Assembly (NCBI GenBank): GCA_964352025.1
Contig: CAYGPZ010000001.1
Location: forward strand, 558,001-622,000
DNA length: 64,000 bases
Direction: 5' to 3'
Origin: Hirschia sp964352025
GTDB taxonomy: Bacteria; Pseudomonadota; Alphaproteobacteria; Caulobacterales; Hyphomonadaceae
Shown here in pieces: positions 60,223 to 64,000 of this stretch. Position numbers and translations under genes: made by a program. The notes under the pieces are model-generated. The model was given only the letters and a program-made list of their open reading frames with translations. It was not told the origin of the DNA and did no database searches. Position 1 is the first letter of the stretch, and every line of letters begins with the position of its first letter.

Positions 60223-61248
60223 CTACGCGGCGTCGCGCGCTGATTGTTTGTTTTGAGATTGAAGATCTATAGAGCCGTACAGGTTTGATAGCTTCACGCC
60301 TGGCCATGGTCTTGGCCATACTGTCGGAAAGTCTCTCGAATACAATCTGTCACCATTGTTCAATGGATCGATTGTATATGCTCTAGGTGCAGCACCTGGT
60401 CTCTCCCAATATCGAACGTCGTCTCCACAGTACTGGAATGAGATCGCGCGTCTTTGGCGAGATGTCATGTTTCCGCCTGCGCCATGCACGGTAAGGACAT
60501 GGTGGGCGATTATATCACCTGGTTTTACATCGAAATGAATGAGGTCATAAGCACCTTCATCGGCTTCGATATCTGGGACTTTAGGTGTTTGCGCTCCTGG
60601 CATTGTTGTCTGGGCTACGAACATGTTGGGCGCAAATTCTTGTCCCCATTTGTGCGATCCACGGACATATTTCATGCCGCCATTTTCTTGATTGACATCA
60701 TCCAATGCGATCCAAAAAACAATACTCTGTTCACCTTCGAAATGATTATATCCGAGGTCTTGGTGGAACGCTGTTTTTTGTCGTGTATTTGGCGTTTTGA
60801 CGAAAGTCGTGTCTTCCCAGAAATTTACACATTCAGAGCCAAGCAATTCGCTCGCTAATTGTGGCAGTATCGAATCCAGCGCGACTTCCCGAATTCCTGC
60901 GTCGTTGCGCCATCCAGAAGCATCGTAGATAAATGAGCCGGATGAATCTCCCGTTGCGCTTTCTTGTAGTGGGCGTGCTTCTGAATCCGATAATATCATT
61001 TGGGCCAATGCATTGACTTCAAATCGTTCAGCATCCCCAGTTGAGATACCGCTATTTGCATTCCACAATTGATCTGCGATGTTTTCAAAGTCGTATGCTG
61101 TCGGCGAGGAAGACACAGCCTGAGTTTGTTGGTCTATACTTTTGCGGAGTTTTTCGATTTCAGCTGGTGATATTTGATTACGAAGGCAAACGACACCGTT
61201 CTCATCAAATGCTATTTTCTGATCTTTGGTTGTAAGGGAATGTGTCAT
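60223..61248 (-). CDS. Phytanoyl-CoA-dioxygenase-like Fe(II)/2-oxoglutarate oxygenase
   Basis: This 341-residue cytoplasmic oxygenase has an intact metal triad: H162-x-D164 (FHQDLGYNHF) and H255 (VHGAGGN), with the 2-oxoglutarate Arg around R264-R267 (TSRQRRAIS). Family members hydroxylate aliphatic or acyl chains. The ATG lies five bases after the luxI stop, so the two are one operon. A role in tailoring the acyl-homoserine lactone, or in a quorum-controlled pathway, is inference. Confidence 0.88.
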   Translation of the reverse strand: MTHSLTTKDQKIAFDENGVVCLRNQISPAEIEKLRKSIDQQTQAVSSSPTAYDFENIADQLWNANSGISTGDAERFEVNALAQMILSDSEARPLQESATGDSSGSFIYDASGWRNDAGIREVALDSILPQLASELLGSECVNFWEDTTFVKTPNTRQKTAFHQDLGYNHFEGEQSIVFWIALDDVNQENGGMKYVRGSHKWGQEFAPNMFVAQTTMPGAQTPKVPDIEADEGAYDLIHFDVKPGDIIAHHVLTVHGAGGNMTSRQRRAISFQYCGDDVRYWERPGAAPRAYTIDPLNNGDRLYSRDFPTVWPRPWPGVKLSNLYGSIDLQSQNKQSARDAA

Positions 61249-61253
61249 GAGAG

Positions 61254-61925
61254 CTACGCAGCCTCTTGTGGGAGTGTGCCGGATTTCGGGGTAAGTTGAA
61301 AGATCGGAGCGAGCGCAAAGGTGATGCGTTCTTTGGGGTCAGATAGCCGCTCTCTCATAGCTAACAGTGATTTTTCATCTACTGTTGAAAGTGCCGGAAT
61401 ATATGTTTCCTGATCTTCCTCGTTGAACCGAGGGCGTCCCAGAGGTTCGATATCCATGACGCGATTAATCGTATTGTAGAATGAGGGGCCAGTATACCAG
61501 GCAATTTGCTCGATACCTGCAGTCAGACCATATTCGTTTACGCCAACACCAATTCGCCACATCACATCATAATATTGTTGCCGAGACTGTATGTCCGCAG
61601 ATACAACAAATCTAGATGCTTCCCAAATTGTCTCTGACGAAGGAACACCCTGTAGGTCGCATGATGCAGCGTATAATTCAGACAACATATTAGGGCCGGT
61701 TGTCTTGTTTAAACGGCAGCAACCAGTGACGACAGTTCGGCTAGGATCTAAGTGTAGGATGTATACTGTGTCATCAGTATCAAACTGATCTTTGTCTCGT
61801 CCGACAGTGGCACCAGCAACTTTCCAGCCCCACTTTTTAACAACAACATCATACCGCATCCGGTACATGTCTTCGATTAGAGAGTAATATATATGGCGAT
61901 TTTCTGAAGTAACAATTTCGATCAT
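61254..61925 (-). CDS. luxI: LuxI-type acyl-homoserine-lactone synthase
   Basis: This enzyme makes acyl-homoserine lactones from S-adenosylmethionine and an acyl carrier (ACP or CoA). The 223-residue protein has the invariant R24 and W34 (MYRMRYDVVVKKWGW), the Asp pair near 46-49, R71, and the WEASRFVV motif with E102 and R105. The usual F28 is Val. ATG 61925 follows GAGGAGA, so I rejected the 14-codon extension. It is downstream of luxR and cotranscribed with the phytanoyl-type oxygenase. Acyl length cannot be predicted. Confidence 0.93.
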   Translation of the reverse strand: MIEIVTSENRHIYYSLIEDMYRMRYDVVVKKWGWKVAGATVGRDKDQFDTDDTVYILHLDPSRTVVTGCCRLNKTTGPNMLSELYAASCDLQGVPSSETIWEASRFVVSADIQSRQQYYDVMWRIGVGVNEYGLTAGIEQIAWYTGPSFYNTINRVMDIEPLGRPRFNEEDQETYIPALSTVDEKSLLAMRERLSDPKERITFALAPIFQLTPKSGTLPQEAA

Positions 61926-61979
61926 TGCAGTCTCCTCATGGAATAACCTATCCATGCCGCAGACCAAATTTATTTGTTA

Positions 61980-61990
61980 CTATCCGATAG
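61980..61990 (-). promoter_or_regulatory. Possible lux-box-like dyad upstream of luxI
   Basis: CTATC-C-GATAG, an 11-base dyad, lies 55-65 bases before the luxI start, between luxR and luxI. A partial CTATCC repeats at 61944. It is much shorter than a classical 20-base lux box, so the assignment is tentative. Confidence 0.3.
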
Positions 61991-62004
61991 ATAGCTTGAC
62001 GCGT

Positions 62005-62739
62005 TTAGGGGAGAATTAAATCACGTGCAATTGCTGTTGAAACAGCTTGAGTGGTGTTGACGCATTTTAGTTTTTCACGCGCACGGCGCATTGAATCTTT
62101 GGCGGCTGCCTCACTAATTCCCATAATGACGCTCATTTCCCAAAAGGTTTTTCCTACCGCTGCAAATTGCAGAACATCTCTTTCTTTTGGTGCAAGGCGA
62201 ACTTCAGGTTCTGGCGGCGGCGAGGGGTGTAGTGATTCAAGCCTGTAATAGCAGTGCATGCATGCTAATTCGAGTTCAGCTCTTTTGTCGGGAGATATGT
62301 CGAGTTTCTGTGTGGCAAGTGAAATACCGCCGTCAACACTTCCTGGACGACGCATTGGAAACATGTAGCCATTGTTCATGTCATATTCTATGGCGGCTTC
62401 TTTCATGCCTTTGCCATAGCGTTTTTCATATTCGAACGCTGTTTCCCAAGTAAAGGGTGTGCGAGACCTTAGACCGTATAAAATGACGGGGTCATTTAAC
62501 ATTTGTCCCTTTTGAACACGGTCATGCACAAGGTCATCTGGCCAGTCAGTGAACATCATAGCTTTGCGTGCAAATGGACTTAATGGGTTGACAAGCTGGC
62601 TGACAAAAAAGCGATCAAACCCTAATTCATTAATATATGATTTGAAAATATTCAGCACAGATTCCGAGTTGCCAGCACGGTCAATCTCTTTAAGTATATG
62701 AATTATATCAAAATTTTGTAAAGTCACGCTTGGCCTCAA
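62005..62739 (-). CDS. luxR: LuxR-type regulator adjacent to luxI
   Basis: This 244-residue regulator has an autoinducer-binding domain and a C-terminal helix-turn-helix (LAPKERDVLQFAAVGKTFW, then SEAAAKDSMRRAREKL). Measured from the DPV motif, D70 and W85 (PFTW) are conserved, but the position of W57 is Leu and that of Y61 is Arg (DWPDDLVHDRVQKG). It is upstream of luxI in the same direction, 79 bases apart, the usual LuxR/LuxI pair. The altered pocket suggests an unusual ligand. Confidence 0.88.
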   Translation of the reverse strand: MRPSVTLQNFDIIHILKEIDRAGNSESVLNIFKSYINELGFDRFFVSQLVNPLSPFARKAMMFTDWPDDLVHDRVQKGQMLNDPVILYGLRSRTPFTWETAFEYEKRYGKGMKEAAIEYDMNNGYMFPMRRPGSVDGGISLATQKLDISPDKRAELELACMHCYYRLESLHPSPPPEPEVRLAPKERDVLQFAAVGKTFWEMSVIMGISEAAAKDSMRRAREKLKCVNTTQAVSTAIARDLILP

Positions 62740-62958
62740 ACACTTAGGTTTGCTTCTTTAGGTGTTACTTTCTCACTAATTGGGTTAATTTAAAAGGGCG
62801 ATTTCAATGTTCATCTTCCAATTGAGATGATATATCGTTTCAATATTAAATTGCTAGGTAGCGTTTAAGTGACGTAAGGTAAGGGAGGCGGCGTGTTTTT
62901 CAATCATCGCTTACTTTTCAATTGTCTCTAATCGTATGATGCAGTCAGAAAATTCTCA

Positions 62959-63006
62959 TTGACACATTATCGAAAAACGATATATATAAATTATTGTTTT
63001 TCGATA
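62959..63006 (+). promoter_or_regulatory. Consensus promoter with two operator-like dyads
   Basis: A perfect -35 TTGACA (62959-62964) is followed by TATCG-AAAAA-CGATA (62968-62982) in the spacer and a TATATA -10 (62981-62988 region). A second copy, TATTG-TTTTT-CGATA, occupies 62992-63006, near the expected transcription start. The outer halves also form an 11-base inverted repeat. This is a strongly regulated promoter layout for the lipoprotein at 63021. Confidence 0.65.
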
Positions 63007-63020
63007 AAAAGGTTGTGGTA

Positions 63021-63389
63021 ATGAATAAGTTAGCAATTCTAGGCGCGGGTGCGCTGGGTGTTATGGCGACGGGTTGCATTTATGTTGATGGAAAGTCGGC
63101 AAATTGGTCTCAAGACACTAAACACGGTTGGGACCCCGCGATTTTGGGAGCAGTGATTGGGGATCAATCTCTTGAAATTACCGCGCCATCGAATGGATGT
63201 ACGGAGAAATCCTCATTAGATCTTGGCGTCGAAAAAAAGCACAATAATTTCTACATTCACGTCAATCGTACCAAGCAGGACTATTGCAAAGCGAACCTGC
63301 CTGATGGTGTTGAAATTGAATATACATTCCAGGAATTGGGCATTCCGTCCGGTGCAACTGTCCAAGTCAAGAACAAGATCCGTGGTTAG
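63021..63389 (+). CDS. Small predicted lipoprotein under the dyad promoter
   Basis: This 122-residue protein begins MNKLAILGAGALGVMATGC, with the lipidated Cys at residue 19. The mature domain is beta-rich and ends with VEIEYTFQELGIPSGATVQVKNKI; it has two further Cys. It partly resembles DUF2807-type beta-strand patterns but lacks GSGD repeats, so I give no family. It has its own strong promoter and lies beside the quorum-sensing genes. The frame is open for nine codons upstream; ATG 63021 fits the signal peptide. Confidence 0.75.
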   Translation: MNKLAILGAGALGVMATGCIYVDGKSANWSQDTKHGWDPAILGAVIGDQSLEITAPSNGCTEKSSLDLGVEKKHNNFYIHVNRTKQDYCKANLPDGVEIEYTFQELGIPSGATVQVKNKIRG

Positions 63390-63428
63390 TCTCTCAACCT
63401 AACACGATTAACTTCTCAAGTTGCGTTC

Positions 63429-63998
63429 TTAGTTGAAAGCAGCTTGAGCTTCTTCAATCCAGTCATAAACTTCTTCATGATCTAGCGGGTCACCGTTATT
63501 GGCGATGCGGGAGCCATCCTTCGTTTTCAAGAAGGAGGTTGCAGATGCAAACAAGTCACGCGAAGAGCTTTCCGCCAGATCTTCAACACAACGCACGCCT
63601 GCTCCAATCAAAATTTGCGCATCATGGACACGTAATGAAGGCATATCGATCATGAGTAGCGCTTGATCCTGCCAATCAATAAGTGTGGAAGAGTTCATGT
63701 ATCCACCACCTAATTTTTCTGACAAGTCTTTCGCTTTGGCTTGAACAAAATCACTCACGGTATAAATGCCGACATTATTCATTCTAGCTGCGGTTTTCTT
63801 TCCGATAGAGGGCGCGTCAACTATGTCAGAATTCATGTTGAGCGGTTCGCGTCGACGCGATGTAGACGTGTCGTCTGTATCTTCAACGGTTTCAAACGGA
63901 GCGTCTTTCAGCTGGTCTTCTGAAGCATTAGTTTCATCGAATGACACATCTTGGGTCGCTTCTTTAAGCTGAGCAGCGAAAGCAGAATCCATGTCTGA
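63429..63998 (-). CDS. DUF4332-like helix-hairpin-helix protein, start outside window
   Basis: The visible 190 or so residues have an acidic N-terminal stretch and then a helix-hairpin-helix-like region, VDAPSIGKKTAARMNNVGIYTVSDFVQA, followed by a second similar unit with VHDAQILIGAGVRCVEDLA. Such tandem units are seen in DUF4332, which may bind DNA or protein. The frame is open to the window edge, so the true start may be outside. The stop is at 63429. Confidence 0.65.
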   Translation of the reverse strand, partial: SDMDSAFAAQLKEATQDVSFDETNASEDQLKDAPFETVEDTDDTSTSRRREPLNMNSDIVDAPSIGKKTAARMNNVGIYTVSDFVQAKAKDLSEKLGGGYMNSSTLIDWQDQALLMIDMPSLRVHDAQILIGAGVRCVEDLAESSSRDLFASATSFLKTKDGSRIANNGDPLDHEEVYDWIEEAQAAFN

Positions 63999-64000
63999 AT

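Noticed and set aside
62833..62845. TATCG-TTT-CAATA upstream of luxR as another copy of the operator motif
   Set aside because: The spacer is three bases, not five, so it does not fit the dyad; a similar three-base variant at 41612 shows that these occur by chance in AT-rich DNA.
1..64000. CRISPR array, prophage, tRNA/rRNA genes, transposase
   Set aside because: No direct repeat series, phage structural gene, cloverleaf or transposase motif was found on either strand.

Overview
The window looks like chromosomal DNA of a flagellated alphaproteobacterium of the Caulobacterales, most like the low-GC marine Hyphomonadaceae (Hirschia-like; the genus is inference). The reasons are a FliX/FlbY/FlgJ/FlgI flagellar block, CtrA-type TTAA-N7-TTAA sites, a DksA with the C-T-C-A pattern, a DUF2849/DUF934 sulfite-reduction operon and an AT-leaning composition. 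Most of it is housekeeping DNA with no phage, insertion sequence, CRISPR array, tRNA or rRNA visible.

Layout. 1-1.2 kb: 3' part of leuA. 1.7-7.4 kb: complete rod-shape operon mreB-mreC-mreD-mrdA-rodA. 7.4-12 kb: a sodium symporter, proline iminopeptidase, a lipoprotein and an MFS carrier. 12-15.7 kb: Mla-type lipid transport operon (STAS-permease, ATPase, MCE protein, auxiliary lipoprotein). 15.8-23.1 kb: a VOC protein, a TipN-like coiled-coil membrane protein, a short uncatalogued membrane ORF, an Hpt protein overlapping a chorismate mutase, and a 1118-residue envelope protein. 23.3-29.1 kb: a LysR regulator divergent from an assimilatory sulfate-reduction operon (cobA, DUF2849, GST, cysI, DUF934, cysH). 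29-33 kb: small membrane, TerB-like and hypothetical genes and an orphan LuxR. 33.2-42.9 kb: the ffh/rpsP/rimM and trmD/rplS translation genes, split by an antiparallel block of two glycosyltransferases and a TIR-transmembrane-trypsin-like protein. 43-47.8 kb: an AbgT transporter, the flagellar P-ring genes, fliX and dksA. 48-56.5 kb: icd, a GIN-repeat lipoprotein, methyltransferases, a YafY regulator divergent from a GST-like gene, and DUF3500. 56.7-59.8 kb: rpsD, a degenerate glycosyltransferase-51 protein, ppk2 and a VOC protein. 59.8-64 kb: a response regulator, then a quorum-sensing locus (luxR, luxI, phytanoyl-CoA-dioxygenase-like gene), a strongly promoted lipoprotein, and a DUF4332 gene running off the right edge.

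Most notable signals. (1) A 15-bp operator-like motif, TATYG-AAAAA-CRATA, occurs exactly three times, each time at a TTGACA promoter of a predicted lipoprotein gene (49.4 and 63.0 kb); a relative lies upstream of the small membrane ORF at 18.5 kb. (2) The TIR protein appears to end in a trypsin-like domain with a broken catalytic triad. (3) luxI is transcribed with an intact Fe(II)/2-oxoglutarate dioxygenase, and its LuxR partner lacks canonical lactone-contact residues. (4) CtrA-type sites mark fliX/flgI and two uncharacterised genes.
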